Assembly: GCA_973895155.1 (NCBI GenBank)
Contig: OZ316896.1
Span: forward strand, 10,478,001-10,542,000
Reading direction: 5' to 3'
DNA: 64,000 nucleotides
DNA from: Marsupella aquatica
Taxonomy: Eukaryota > Marchantiophyta
Position 1 is the stretch's first letter. Every line of letters starts with the position of its first letter. Under the pieces are notes generated by a model. That model had not been told where the DNA came from, ran no database searches, and was given only the letters and a program-made list of their open reading frames with translations. The translations under genes and the position numbers were made by a program. This document shows positions 1 through 13,666 of the stretch, piece by piece.

Positions 1-804
1 TCCAAGCAAGGTGCTCTTGTCATCTCGGACAGGGCGCGTTTACTATGAACGGCCCAATCTCTGCGAACGTTTGGAGCAGTGACTCTGAAATTGGACTAGT
101 TATGTCAGTTATTGATATAGACAGCCCGCGATGCAGCTTTGCTGTTGAGATCGCCATAGACGCGCGATTGTGTCACTGACTTGGGCTAAGTGGGTGGCCC
201 TGTTTATTGACCCAAAACCGAGTTGAATTATATCCGTTCCGATGCTGTCCAATGATTTGTGCTTGGACTTGGTGTTTGTAGTTCTAGTGGTTTGTCTAGT
301 TTGGATACGGCCTATATCCAAGAAATGTATGCTGGTTGATTCTTCCAGCGGTCTCGCGGTGATATGCAGCATTTCTCCGGGTTTGTTGTGGAGTGGAACC
401 TGCGTTTTCTGTAGATTATTTTTGTTGACCTACTCTGGAGCCTGAATGATGAGTATAGTTCCAATCACGACGGTCATCAGAGCTTTCTAAGCTGTGCTGA
501 TGCAAATTGGTAACTCACTGTCTGACAAGCTTGATATGTCCTTTTACACCCTACTCCCATATCTAAATGTGCTTGGAATCTTTCACAATAACGTACGTCA
601 TTTTAAACCGTTGTACAGATTGCTGACCTAGATCATGTGTTATGACGCATACGTTCAGCATCAGTTACGGCTGTGAACACATAGCAGGTGTCCACATAGC
701 AGATGTTGGACAAAAGCGTCTCAACACGTGAATTACATTCCTCGATTTCTCTACATCCGCAGATCTACATTCCTCTACTCCTTACAATCGAATGATCGTT
801 CACT
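1..804. other. Stretch without a supported gene
   Basis: No open reading frame here has the look of coding sequence, and no repeat or RNA gene stood out. On the minus strand this lies just downstream of the last exon-like frame of the unrecognised gene at 0.8-2.9 kb, so part of it is probably that gene's 3' untranslated region or flank. Confidence 0.4.
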
Positions 805-2915
805 TCACTTCAATGTGCACGTAGCAGGTGACTGACCCGACAGCACTGCGGGTGGCCCATATGTCGACTGTCCGTGTAAGCCTAAGTCGACTTGCAAGTG
901 AGCTAATGACTTCAACTCCTTTGGATCTGCGATTGAAACGTCTTTCTTTATCAATCCGTCGTTTGCCTGGTCGTAGTCAGTAATGAACTCCTTAAATGCC
1001 TCACCGCACATTGAATTCTTTTCAGCAACTCACTAGAGAAACGGACTCATTCGACCGACTCTCCCTCTGTTGCATGGGCCCAGCCCTCCCCTCTTGCAGG
1101 GGCTTTACAAATCAACTAGTGTATTCCATCGGTAGAAATGCCAGCCTTGACTGGACATAGGAAATATATCTATTACGTGCTGGGCTATCCACTTCACACC
1201 GTAGTGAGCGATACCTTACGGAAAAAACTAATATTTCAGTCGTTCCCTCTAAACAGCGTCGATCCGTTGTGTTATATGAGTGGCGCCACTTCATTGTCGT
1301 ATCCACTTCCCACGGTCACATTGGACTGGCTCCCGCGCGGTTGGTGAAGTGAGAAGCAAGTTGCTTTGAGAATTTGGTCATTGGTCTCACAAAAGCTGCA
1401 TGAAGTCTGAAGCCCAAGCCCGTCGCTGAGATTGGAACCACAGAAGAGGACTTTCACTAATCGGAATGCAACCACATGAAGTCTGCAGTCCGTTACTGAG
1501 ATTGGAAAACAGAAGAGGATTTTCACTAATCGGAATTCGAGTCTGGAAACACATCACGTTGTTGATGGGTCTTTCATGAGCTCTTTCCTCATTTTCTTCT
1601 GTACTTTGCCCACAAATCCTGATAAGCATCTTTCCATGTCTCGAGAGAGAAGTGAGCCGAAGACGGAACTCAAGTATTTGATGTGCTCCAAGATCAGAAA
1701 TATGTCCCCGGTGGACCTCATATTGAAAGGCTCCTCGCAAATCCTTTTGGCAATTCGCATGAAGTATTGGAAGCACGGCGCAACGAACGGACTCATCTGC
1801 TCATCTTGGCAAAATTCCAGCGCTCTACATAGAAAGTTCAGAACGACTTCATTGAGCTCAATCGAGTACCTGAACAACGTACGCTTCGTCAGTCCACTGC
1901 AAAACATTGCAGCATGGACGTACATTTCGCCAGTCCACTGGAGGTAAAAAGGCACCGTAAACATTGCAGCGAAGTCAATGAAAGTAAAAGGGCACTGGGA
2001 AAAAATCATTGCAGCGACGTCAGGGAATGAGTAGGAAGATTACCCATGGAGGAGAGGGAGCAGCTCCAACAGGGCATCGTATCCAGAATAAGACTTCGCG
2101 TTCCAGATCCTGTTGCCCCCAAAGGACTCCCAAAGTACAGTGATCCAGCGGTAGCAATGAAAGAAATGGTGGTTCTCCTGCTGAAACCTTGTGCGCTTCT
2201 TGTCTTGGGAGCTGTAGTCACCATTCTCGGTTGGTCCTCCGCTGCTCCCATGTACTTCGGCAACTACCAGTGGACTTCTGGTGCAGTTATGCGCATGACA
2301 GAGGATGGAGAATGGCAGAGCCTCATACTTGCGCTGTCTATGGAACAGTGACTCCCGGTTGAGCGCCGCACACAAGGATCTCAAAATGGCAATTGCATCG
2401 CCCACTCGATCCTCACTTTGCTCAGTTTGCTTCCCCAGAGCCCTCAGCACAAATTTGGAGATGTCGAGGAGAAGGGCTATGCAGTACAGCAGGAGCTCCG
2501 AGTTAGAGTTTGGCGTACTCCCCTCGTCATTCCCCAGACGCTTGAGAGGCTCGTTGATGAGCATGCTGAGCAAGTCTGGCACGCAGACGCAGTAGAAGCA
2601 GTGGACCTCCTCGCTGGTCTCGGTCAATCTCTGGGATGGGCCGGGCATCATGGAGTAGGTGCTCTCCAGCGAAGCCTCAAAATCGATCTTCTCTGTGGTA
2701 GCGACCGCCAGAAGGCAACGGAAGAGCTTCTTCAGAACCCATTCTGCACTCACCTTCTGCCACTTCGCCAGCTGAGAGTGAATCAGTAGCGCCTCCTCGT
2801 CCACCTGCTCTATCGTCAGCGCCCGTGCTTTCAGAGACTCTTTCCCAATCTGAGGTCCGCCGAATTTCTCACACCAATCCATGCCACCACCCCCTCTCCC
2901 TTCAGACTGAACCAC
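805..2915 (-). CDS. Unrecognised multi-exon gene for a helical protein (partial model)
   Basis: I do not recognise the family. Three minus-strand blocks look like real coding sequence. The first (about 2915 down to 2326) begins near a Met-Asp-Trp-Cys start and is rich in amphipathic and Leu-rich helices (EWVLKKLFRCLLAVA, ELLLYCIALLLDISKF), like HEAT or armadillo-type solenoids. A donor (CGCAA then gtatga, exon end near 2326) joins in phase to an acceptor (ttttgcag) just above a second block, about 1899 down to 1560, containing ELNEVVLNFLCRALEFC and ILEHIKYLSSVFGSLL. A third block (about 1027 to 805) reads KEFITDYDQANDGL and ends in a stop at 805. The junction between the second and third blocks could not be resolved in phase. 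The start may lie further upstream. A large repair or chromatin scaffold of the MMS22-like kind is conceivable but unproven. Confidence 0.5.
1399..1535. repeat. Imperfect tandem duplication, about 70 bp unit
   Basis: Two adjacent copies share the runs catgaagtctg, ctgagattgga, acagaagagga and tttcactaatcggaat. The copies differ by several substitutions and small indels. The repeat lies between the second and third coding-like blocks of the minus-strand gene at 0.8-2.9 kb, probably in an intron. Confidence 0.75.
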
Positions 2916-5900
2916 TCCCTTCCTCCTCTCTCTATGGCAAAGGTGGGACGGGAATGAGAATGGGACGACTTGAATTCACGTCAAGAATGCGAAATCAAGT
3001 CTGCTCACTGAACAGTACAATGTTGTACTGCTCTACTTCTGGAAGGGTCATGTCCTGTGAATGGACCAATCCTCAAGAGACCTGATGCAATGGAAGTTAA
3101 GATGTACGCCAAGCCCTCAATAGACCACATTGTCCCCCTTTATGCATTAGAAAAGCGATAGACCAACTGAACGCAATTACTTGCGATGTATTCAGAAACA
3201 GAGTACTGTACTTAATCCACGAGGAGAAAATAATGGTGAAACTAGTCTCCTCCTTGGATCCATGCCATCTTTCGTGGGAACAAAAGGAGGTGAGACTAAA
3301 TTTGGTCTCATGTCCACTGGCCATAAAACTCAAAGAATTGGTGGACCAAACTTATAAGCGCCAATATCGTTTCAGGCTTTCGGGCAAACTTGAGGGGACA
3401 CGAGGAAAAGGGTCATCCACAAAGCACATCGGGGGAAGAGAGTAAAGGGCAAGAGCGCGATCAAATTAACAGACAATCGTCGGGGACGGAATCAGAGCAT
3501 GCAGCCGGACAGACAAGATCGGACGAAAAGGAACGCCTCAATGCTGTCCGAAATTGCCTTCCGTTCCTTCGCAAGTGCCAAACGTACACGGTACAGGAAC
3601 TAGCTCACTAACCTATCGACGAGATCAGTTAGTTGATTAGGTCCCACTTCAGCTGTAATCATAGGCTCCCCACGGCCCCTACTAGTAACATCATCAACAG
3701 TTAAATGATCGTCACCACTGCAAGGAATACCCTTCATCGCCATAATCATTCGTTCGTTTCCACCCACCGGCTCCAAATCAACTCCCGACGCTCAACAAAC
3801 CCATCATAGCTGCAGAACGAGAAACGAGTCTTGAATGCATGCCCCAATCTTCAGAGGGTCGTCTCATTAGGCTGGTGGACAAGGCAGTCTGTAGCATTGG
3901 CAATGCCGATTACCAGCAAGCAGTCTTGCATACGTGGAGAATTGCCCGCCCTGTGCTCTTCTCTTCTCTTCTCTTCTCAGTTTGCAGCTATTCTCCCTCC
4001 ATGAGAGATGGGTAATCATCTCAGCTCGGCTCAGTTTGCAGCTTTTCTCCCTCCAAGAGACAAGGGTGATGGATTTGATGGGGGATACGCCCTACCCAGG
4101 TGAGGGACAGCAGGTAGGAAGTTTAGGATGCACTGGCCATTATCATCTGAACCTCCTCGGGGAACCCTCCCCACCCAGGTGAGAGACAACAAGAAGAGAG
4201 GGTAAGAAACTACGAATGAAGTGCCTGTACAACGTTGATTACGGCATACATTTCTCTACGGTGCCATGCTTTTTGGTGCACTTCAAATATTGCCTTCCTC
4301 TTGTGGATGCTGATGTTGAAACAGCAAAAGGACAGAACAACTTTCGCAGGCAGAGAGGGCTCAGAATCATTAGAAGATATGTATGTCTGTATGTCGGTTG
4401 GGGCTCAGACCCGTGCGCTGTGTCAGCCCTGGCACAGTAGAGGACTGAGGACCTGCTGCGGCTGCTGCTCTGCATCGCACCACTACAGTACCACTGCAAG
4501 GGCAAAAGGCTGTCTCAAAAAGGACAGGGAAGCGGCTGTCACCCAAGAATCCTGACTTAAAAGCGACTACATGCAGAAGACTTTATACAAGTCGTTTTGA
4601 TTAGAGCTTTGACATCAATACTGTTCCAAGCAACACGCAGGGTCCGCCCAAAAAACTGCTTTCTCGAACTTGTTTAGCTCACACATGCAAAACGAAGGCT
4701 CGATTCGGTTGACCATACTGTTTACCAACACCGCTGGACAGAATTGTTTCTCAAAACCAGCACTTGGATGACTGAAGGCAAAAGGAAGGCATGAAGATGG
4801 AGAGAGGCTACGAAAAGTATGTCAAGGTTGAGTTGATGCATTACGTAACCTAGCAATATCCCCACCCAATAGCGCAAATGATGTACCTGGGGATCCACTT
4901 GGACCACAGACGTCTATGCCAGAACTAAATGACTGCTGCTTTCTAGGACGATCTGACGGAGATCAAAGACCATGACCCATCTCATGTACAATTAGGAAGA
5001 CTAGTAGTCGTACTCTCCATCTATGGGATGTGCGGGTTTTTCCAGCAATATTAAAATTTTGTAGCCTTCATTATATACGTAGCCTTGACGTGAAACTCGA
5101 GACCAGGCTGTAATTTGGATTGTGTCTGCGAGCAGCACATGACCTAAGGCATCACACTGGATCACAATCATTTGCTCCGCACTCATGTTGCCCGTCCAGC
5201 ATTGGACAGCCAGACTTTCAGGGGTCGTTTACATCTTGCGAGTTTTGGTCCAGCAGAAGCTGACAGTTGATGTCACAATATCACCTCGAGCACGCACATG
5301 GACAAGATAGTTCTGCTACTTCTTAGTCTCTTAGTTTCTTTTTCCTTTGTCGTCTGTAGAGGGAAACCATTCATTCGAGACGAATTCAGTTTTTTTGTCT
5401 GTAACTTGTAGGAAAATGTTTACGGAGACTGTGTATGAGGGTACCATTTCACGAGCCAGAAACCTCAGTGTCCTCACCGTAAACAAAAAGACAACCATGT
5501 CCCACCCTACCAATGTCATAGAGATGTGCTGAGAAGCATGAATAAACAAGGTCGCTCAAGTTTAGGGCTTTATAGTTCGTACATATGCCAGCTTCATGTT
5601 CCAGCTAGGCAGGACGCTATACATCTACACTCCACTGGTCCATCGCCCCAATTCTCAAAGAGACCACTCAAAAGTTGGAATACCCTCCTTAAACAATTGC
5701 CACAGGCAAAGTGGCTCTGGAAGTGGATGTGAGATTTAACTAAACCTCCGGAACAGCTGTGTGATTATCCTCGTATGTGCGCCCATCAGTATGCAAAGCT
5801 GACCTCAGGGTGCACTGCATTGAAGTCAGTTGGTATGGTTTAATTACGTAGACAAACGAAAACAAGGGTGGAAGGGCGGAGGCATGATGTAGCGACGAGA

Positions 5901-6133
5901 ATTTTTGAATAATCAAAAAGACACAAGCCTTCAACGATCCTTAGAGATCTGAATTGAATTCAACCCAGAAACATTCAATGGCAATTTATGCGCCTACTAT
6001 ATACATTATCATACATCATCACAAATCAACCCTTGGGTAGGATCCTCTAGCCCGTAGAGGCCTTTCATCTAATCCTACCTCCATCCACTTTTATGCTTTG
6101 CACACATCAATTGTGGAACAAATTACTAGCTTG
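2916..6133. other. Spacer without a supported gene
   Basis: Several frames of 60-100 codons occur, but none shows a recognisable domain or consistent splice context. Between about 3950 and 4190 there is a short duplicated segment (tcagtttgcagc followed by tctccctcca, twice; cacccaggtgag-like words, twice) beside a cttct microsatellite. The right part probably includes the 3' untranslated region of the SAM-domain gene, which ends at 6134 on the minus strand. Confidence 0.4.
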
Positions 6134-8271
6134 TCACCCGAGGCGTTGTATTGCTTGCGTGAGCTTCTTCCTGTCACCCAGACTTTGTATCCCAAGCTCG
6201 TCTCGGAGATCGTCTTCAGTGAGGAGTAAGAGAACAGCTCCATCTACATCATTATCCACAAACGTTGAGGCGTATCTTGCAAAACCTACCTGAGCCAGCC
6301 ACTGCGCAGTGTCTCCGACAGACCAATCGTTAGGCGTACCTGAAATCAGACACCTCAAACATGAGAGCTGAGATGACAGAATTTGCAGTGAATTTCCGCA
6401 TATGAAGGAGCTAACCTTTCGGAGTTAATCTTATCTCAGCTAAACAAACACAAATGGAGCTCCCTTTCGCAGGATAATCGAGGAAAGATAGCAACAACGC
6501 AAGAAATAGCAGACACCCACGTATATCTCGGGCTAAAGTCAACTTGAGACTTTCGTCGCTTTGGATATTCTATCCAGTGCTTGAAGTCTGGAGCTAATTT
6601 GCCTTGGGGTTACATCGACTTCAGAAACACGTAACAACGAAATTATTTCGGAAACTGGTTTGAGGAAGTCCCAAAGCCAAATGAGCATCATATACAGCAC
6701 TATACCCTTTGGGCTGTTCGGTTCCAACTCCCGTTTATTAAGTTGGGTATGAGGTTACTTATGTTGTTTCGCTCTCAAGAGAGTGAAGAACAATTTCTAA
6801 GTTGATTCTCGGCTCTGATCCTTTCTCAAGCTCTCGAACCTCTGACCTACCATCCAGCAGCATTGAAATAGTTATGAGTTCATCTGCTGTCTCACAGCAG
6901 ACAAGAACTTTCATACGTAGTACATGGAAAACGTACATTGACAACCTCTGGGTGAGGCTTGTCCTATTGCTTTCCTTCTGCCTGGAAGAACAGTGCGGAA
7001 TTCTTTCTGAAAGCCGAAAGAGCTTGTAAATTCCCCGCCAAATCTTACAAAGACTTAGACGGCGAATGAAAGGGTGACTAGGTGTACAAACCTGGAATTG
7101 AGGTGGTGGAATTTGTGTTTCTGGCAAGTAGGATGTCGAACTCTTCGAGTTCCTTCCTCTGTTGAAGAAGGACAATTTCATCCACGGTCAACTCCGGTCC
7201 CTTGTCTCGCTGTTCTTTCTCCTCCTTGGCCCTTCTAGCATCCTCTATTTTAGCATCGGCAGCGGCAAGCAGTTTCTCATTCTGAACTCGAGCAGCATCA
7301 TACGGCCGGTGAATGGACCCCAATACCCAAGCGAGCAGCTCTACCCTGCCTATCGTCAAGCCTTGACTCCAAAGCACCAATCTTACCAAAGAAGGCACCA
7401 CGTAAACAAGGGCATTGAGTGAACTGACTGAATTACTCTCTTTCCAAGCAAACCGAGTCCACGCCAGGAAGTTTCCGTAGGGTATCAAGTTTATAACAAA
7501 CGATAACATGAAATCTAGAAAACGTGGCCTCGCAGCTTTCTTACCCCGGCCGAGAAGAGTGAGTGACAGAGCCTGCACTCTCCAACTACTCATCTGAGAT
7601 GCAAGCCAGCCTACAGCAAAGTTGGTTCCCAACAGCAGAGTCAAGAGCCCCTCTCCTGAAAGATTAAACATACTCCTACCCCGTAAGTCACCCTTCAGAT
7701 AGACTGTCCACCCAACTATCACCAAGGCCTCTAATCCTCCAGCAACGAGTGGTACATATGCACTCCACTCCGGCAACTCCCCAAACTGTCTCTCTAGTCC
7801 AACCTTCTTAAACCCTGTCTGGAGTCGCTCCTCCAGCTTGGTTCTCTTTCTCCCCACCCTCTTGATTCCTTTGTTGTCTCTGTTTTTGAACCCTGCTGTG
7901 GGGCCCTTTCGGGAAGTAGCAGGAGAAGAATTTCCTGGGCTTGTAGACCATCCTGCCTCAAAGTACCCACCGACGAAGACTCGCTGCTCTCTAGCTGCCA
8001 ACCTGTCGCAACCTAGGCGAGATTCACTTGTAAGAAAAGTTGAGACATACTGGATGGGACACCTTGGTGATGATGACTTCTGGTGCTTTACTTTGTGACC
8101 CAGAGTTCTTGCATTCAAGCATAACACAGGCACATGCCTCAATTTGGCTAGCATGACTGCATGAATGCGGCTTTTGCTCGATGAAGACCTTGGCTGGCTG
8201 CTCAATGTCCGACAGCCAAACATCTGCGCGTCTGTCCGTGAAGGAGTAGGCTGCACTAATGTCGTTGCCAT
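6134..8271 (-). CDS. Plastid-type polytopic membrane protein with C-terminal SAM domain
   Basis: Two exons, 8271-7092 and 6339-6134, join in phase (1180 + 206 nt) to give 461 residues. The donor is CCAG/gtttgt and the acceptor tttcag/GTACG. The chosen ATG (MATTLVQ) sits in gccATGg and opens a Ser/Arg-rich, acid-poor stretch typical of a chloroplast transit peptide; another in-frame ATG lies six codons upstream. Residues about 170-320 hold four or five hydrophobic segments (PLVAGGLEALVIVGW, LLTLLLGTNFAVGWLA, MLSFVINLIPYGNFLA, ALVYVVPSLVRLVLW, ELLAWVLGSI). Residues 325-380 are a charged coiled coil. Residues 399-461 form a SAM domain (DWSVGDTAQWLAQVGF, then TEDDLRDELGI and GDRKKL). A SAM domain on a plastid membrane protein suggests oligomerisation or a protein dock on the stromal or cytosolic face. 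I do not recognise the named family; plastid location is inferred from the N-terminus. Confidence 0.8.
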
Positions 8272-8289
8272 GGCATTCCCCTTAGGCAT

Positions 8290-10639
8290 TGAATATGTTG
8301 CTGGTCCGTGAAGACTCCACTTAGCTTTGGTGCTTGAAGGACAGCTATTGAGTCCACAATGGCACCTTCGGCCGTGGCTGCCCTCTTGCTTCACGGACAA
8401 CCGACCCCAAAATTCAACTTGGTAGCATAGCCCGGCAGAGAATGAAACCGTCAGCTCCGACAAAGAAAGAAAAGACCAACGCCATGAGCGCTGGCGAGAA
8501 TTTGGTGGATTGTCAATCGTCACTCAGCATAATTTCATCACCACGGACCCAATTGAGCTCCGTGCTTGGCTCCAATTCGCAGCACGCTTCAACGACATCC
8601 CATCGCAAAATGAGCCCTAGCACTTGCTCACAACTAGATTACGCATCGACCTCTATTCGCGTAGCAGGTGATGGAAACTGAGTGCCACCATGACCGTCAG
8701 CCCAATGCAAGCTTCATACGACGATAGTAGAGAGCACAATCGATTTTGCGGAAACTCGGCCCGGACTGTATTTTTATTTCCTTGTAATGAAACTCCCTTT
8801 GCACCCATAGTGACGACAAACCTGCGACATCAGGCCTTGTTGGAATGACCACCGCTGCGACCGTCCTCCCGTGAGATTCGGCAACTTAGGGGTTGATTCA
8901 ACGACCAGCAGCTCTCCATTAACGTGTCAGCCAATCCTTGGCCAATCTGTCCCAAGATTAACATCTCTTTGCTCACAGCGCCATACCCATAAGCTAGTCT
9001 TTGCTCCCACTCGCAAGCGTGACCAGGAAAAGTGGGAGCCCGGGAAAAACGGTGAACCTCCAGAGGAATACAGACCCGAGTGACACCTTCTCGTCCTCTA
9101 TTGCAAGTGATATGTGGCAATAGCTTGAGAAAACTTCTTGAAGCCGTTTTAGAAATATCTAGAGGTACACAATACAACTCTGTGTGGAGCATTTTCATTG
9201 TCGAGCTCGACCACTGATATGTGGCAATAGCTTGAGAAAACTTCTTGAAGCCGTTTTAATAATATCTAGAGGTACACAATACAACGCTGTGTGATGCAAT
9301 TTTCATTGTCGAGCTCGACCAGGTATGACTGAAACTGCTTGTGGCTGCTGTTTTGTCCGAGGCAGCACATTGGATAAACTTAAATTTGGGGCAATTAGAG
9401 GGACTGCTGGATGATGCTTTGGGAATGCTTTCCTTGTTCATCTCAGCAACATTGCGCACAAACAGTATCACCGTCCGAATCAGGTATCAGTATCATTGGC
9501 GCAGAGGGGCCGCCTGGGATAACTCAATCCAAGGCTTACGATCCCCCACATGTGCATCACGAGACTTCAGCGAGGCCCAATCTGGGATCGGATCGACATA
9601 TCTTAGCCCGAAAATTTTATAGTGAGGAAGTGTGAGGCAATGATTTTCGGTCTCGTCGCTTGATACGAATTCGCCAATCCGGCAGAAAACGGAATAATAC
9701 CCACACTGTAAAGGACATCGTCAACCTTCAAAAACTACCGTCTTCAATATGGAGTGGGATTAGTTTCGAAGTACCACATTCATTATGCAGTTTTAAGACA
9801 GCGACAGAAAGTGCAACAAAAGGCCTCAAGAGTTCATTTACTGTGGGAGGAGATGGGCCGCGGGGAGGAGGCGAACGAGGGAGTGTACCAGCCCGGCAGA
9901 AGGTATCAGAGCAGCGAACAGTTCCTCATCAGCACTTCTCGATGGAAACCTGGCTATGTGAGGCTTCCCAGAGAGATTCCAAGATTTTGGTCGAAGCTCG
10001 TCTCCCAGAAACCCTCGACCTTGAAGGACGAGTGCAACAACATGCAACGAACTTTTATGCCAAGACGTGAGGACCTTTTCCTGCTCTAAGTAGATGCCAG
10101 ACCTTTATTCTAAAAAGTAAGGTCTTCCAAATATGCAGTGAAGCTCCCAGCCATCTACGACAAGGAGCTTCGATCCCACCAGAGGTATATTGACGTCGCT
10201 GGTCAGTAAACGATAGACAGTAGAATAGAGCTGGGTATTCACCTATCATCCGAGGGAATTCTCACTCGTGGAGTTGGTGGGTCTCGGAGCATGCGTCGAG
10301 AGTCAGCTCTTAAGGGACGCAAAAAATTCGAAGCTGTAGTGTGTGAGCAATATTTTTCCCTATCTGACGTCAAATCAACAGAGTCCAAGAGTCGCATTGA
10401 TAATTTGCCAAAGTTGATTAATAATGTAGACGACACTCTGCTCCATGCTTCCAAATGCAAGACAGTCCTCAATTGAATGACGTCAGCTAGTCATACCTCT
10501 TGTGCGAAAATTTAATGGATTTGAAGGCCACAAGTGTGGACTTTAATCCATTTGAGCGATTAGATAAAAAAATTACTAGATAATTGTCTTAAGAATTGGA
10601 GATCTGCTCTCAACGAGCACAGCATTGAAATGATTTAGT
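8290..10639. other. Spacer with a recent tandem duplication, no firm gene
   Basis: This holds the upstream flank of the SAM-domain gene and the downstream flank of the PSA2-like gene. Two overlapping frames at 9660-10089 and one at 10291-10476 on the plus strand are moderately long but show no domain or matching splice signals that I can defend. The clearest structure is the 106-bp tandem duplication at 9108-9321. Confidence 0.4.
9108..9321. repeat. Near-identical tandem duplication, about 106 bp unit x2
   Basis: Copy one runs about 9108-9213 and copy two 9215-9321. Both begin tgatatgtggcaatagcttg and end tttcattgtcgagctcgacc. They differ by only a few bases (for example agaaatatc against ataatatc, and tggagca against gatgca), which points to a recent duplication. 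No coding role is evident. Confidence 0.92.
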
Positions 10640-11992
<1,353 letters not shown>

Positions 11993-13261
11993 CTAAATTT
12001 TAGAGGTGTTCCTAACTTCTGCAGCAGCTCTACAAACGAATGGAAGGTCCAGTCGACAGAGATTTGCTTCAGGCCCTCTCGGACATGATTCAATGTGACA
12101 TCTCGTGAAGTTAACGGTGATCCAACCACTGGGCCCCTCTTCTAAATTCGAGAAAAAATTACAGAAGGAGTGTTTGCTTCTGAATAAACCTGCGGGCGGC
12201 CTCCCTCGACACGGGTCGGGCATACTTGACAGCCACCTTCTTGCCGTCATCCCTCCTCCTGCTGACGCTGCTGCATCCGACCACAGCAGGGGCAGTGCAG
12301 AATGGTGCTCCTGCGATAGCGGCCATGTCGAATTTTCACCGCTCTCGTCTCTCCTAAGCGAAGTGAAGGCGCTCCCTAACAGAAGTGTTGTCCGTCCGTC
12401 CGACCGTCCATCCGCAGCAGGAAGCAATGCTTCACCCAACCTGAAACGAACGCTCCCGTGAGAAAAGGAGTAAGCAAGAACGTAAGAGAGGAAACGCTCC
12501 TGTCCCAACCCCAGCACCAGTGTACAGCGAGAGGTAATGTAGATCGAGCAGATGATGCCACAATCAGTCCCAACGATCAACCACCAACAGAAGCATGGAG
12601 CTCGAGCAAACCTGGTAATCAATGACCAGCAGCAAAACGGCTAGAGCAGATGTACCAAGAGCAAGCCCGGGCTCTGGAGCGGGGGTAGCAATGGAGCATC
12701 GACCTTAGATGCGACGGCGATGGAGAGTCCAGCTCTCGCAGCAGAGCACCTTTGAGCTCAGCTGGCGATGGCGATGGAGGTTGAGCAGCATGTGGCACCT
12801 GCGAGAGCCGCCATGCCGTCGAATTTTCACCGTTTTCTTCTCGAAATTGATGTCAATGGTGGCAATGGACGGAACCCAATCTTCTTTCCGCTCATGAATC
12901 TTCTCTAGCTCATGAATCTTCTCTAGCTCATGAATCTTCCCCTGAAAAGAGTCCTCTCAGGACATAGACCGCTGTGCTTCATGAGGAGACGAGAAGAGAA
13001 GAAAAGAAGAGAGGACTCCTGTAGTGTAGTTAGAGGGAGGGGGAGGCCATGACAGGGCCACGGTGAAGGAATGGGATAGCGTTGGTGCGGAGGAGCGCAA
13101 TCTCGATGATTTTTATTTTCTCTCCTAAACCCTCCGTGTGACTCAATAACTGGGCCCTACTAAACCCTCAATGCCAAAGAATATTACCTTATGCTGGGTT
13201 CTACTAGACTAGCTTGACTATTTAGGTGACTATATATCAAAGTGCAAAATAACAGAAGGCG

Positions 13262-13535
13262 CCTGGGCCAGGGGATGAACCTAGCCTAGAACCGAGAGGG
13301 TCCCAGGTTAAGTCCCCTCTCCACATGCACAGGGTGTGGACTGTATGTGTGGGTGGTGGGAGTCTTGGTTTCTCCTTAGCCCGTGGTTGGCCTGTGGTTG
13401 GTCCACTTTTGGGCCCTACTTCAACCCTCTCTCCCTCTTGGTCCCTGGGTATGGCTCCCTTGTGTCACATGCTCCAAAGCAGAACATTTATCCTCTATTG
13501 GATGGGTCTGTTTTTGGCTTTCAAGGCAAAAAAAA
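13262..13535 (+). mobile_element. tRNA-derived SINE, copy 1
   Basis: The element begins with a tRNA-like head (gggccaggggatgaacctag, then an internal B-box-like aggttaagtcc) and continues through a body with gtggtgggagtcttggtttctcc and ttgggccctacttcaaccctc. It ends with ctctattggatgggtctg, tttcaaggc and an A-rich tail. Two further copies occur in this window at 18555-18870 and 26965-27615 in the opposite orientation, which shows that this is a dispersed family rather than unique sequence. Confidence 0.75.
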
Positions 13536-13666
13536 GGCCCCCAGCCGAGAGACATGATCGTGTTGGGCATAGACGACATTCACAACGGTAAGCCCATGAC
13601 ACATCCAACGCACAAGTAATCAACACAAAAGAAACGTGATTCACCTCCTCAAGGCTAAAAACACGA

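Noticed and set aside
9660-10089. Two overlapping plus-strand frames of 111-136 codons
   Set aside because: Neither has a recognisable domain, the two frames compete over the same bases, and there is no clear splice context.
10291-10476. Plus-strand frame of 61 codons with a fairly protein-like composition
   Set aside because: No partner exon, no domain and no transcript signal; kept out for lack of support.
11993-12622. 209-codon minus-strand frame upstream of the PSA2-like gene
   Set aside because: Only a small part could be transit-peptide exon; most looks like upstream or untranslated sequence, and I could not fix a donor that joins it in phase.
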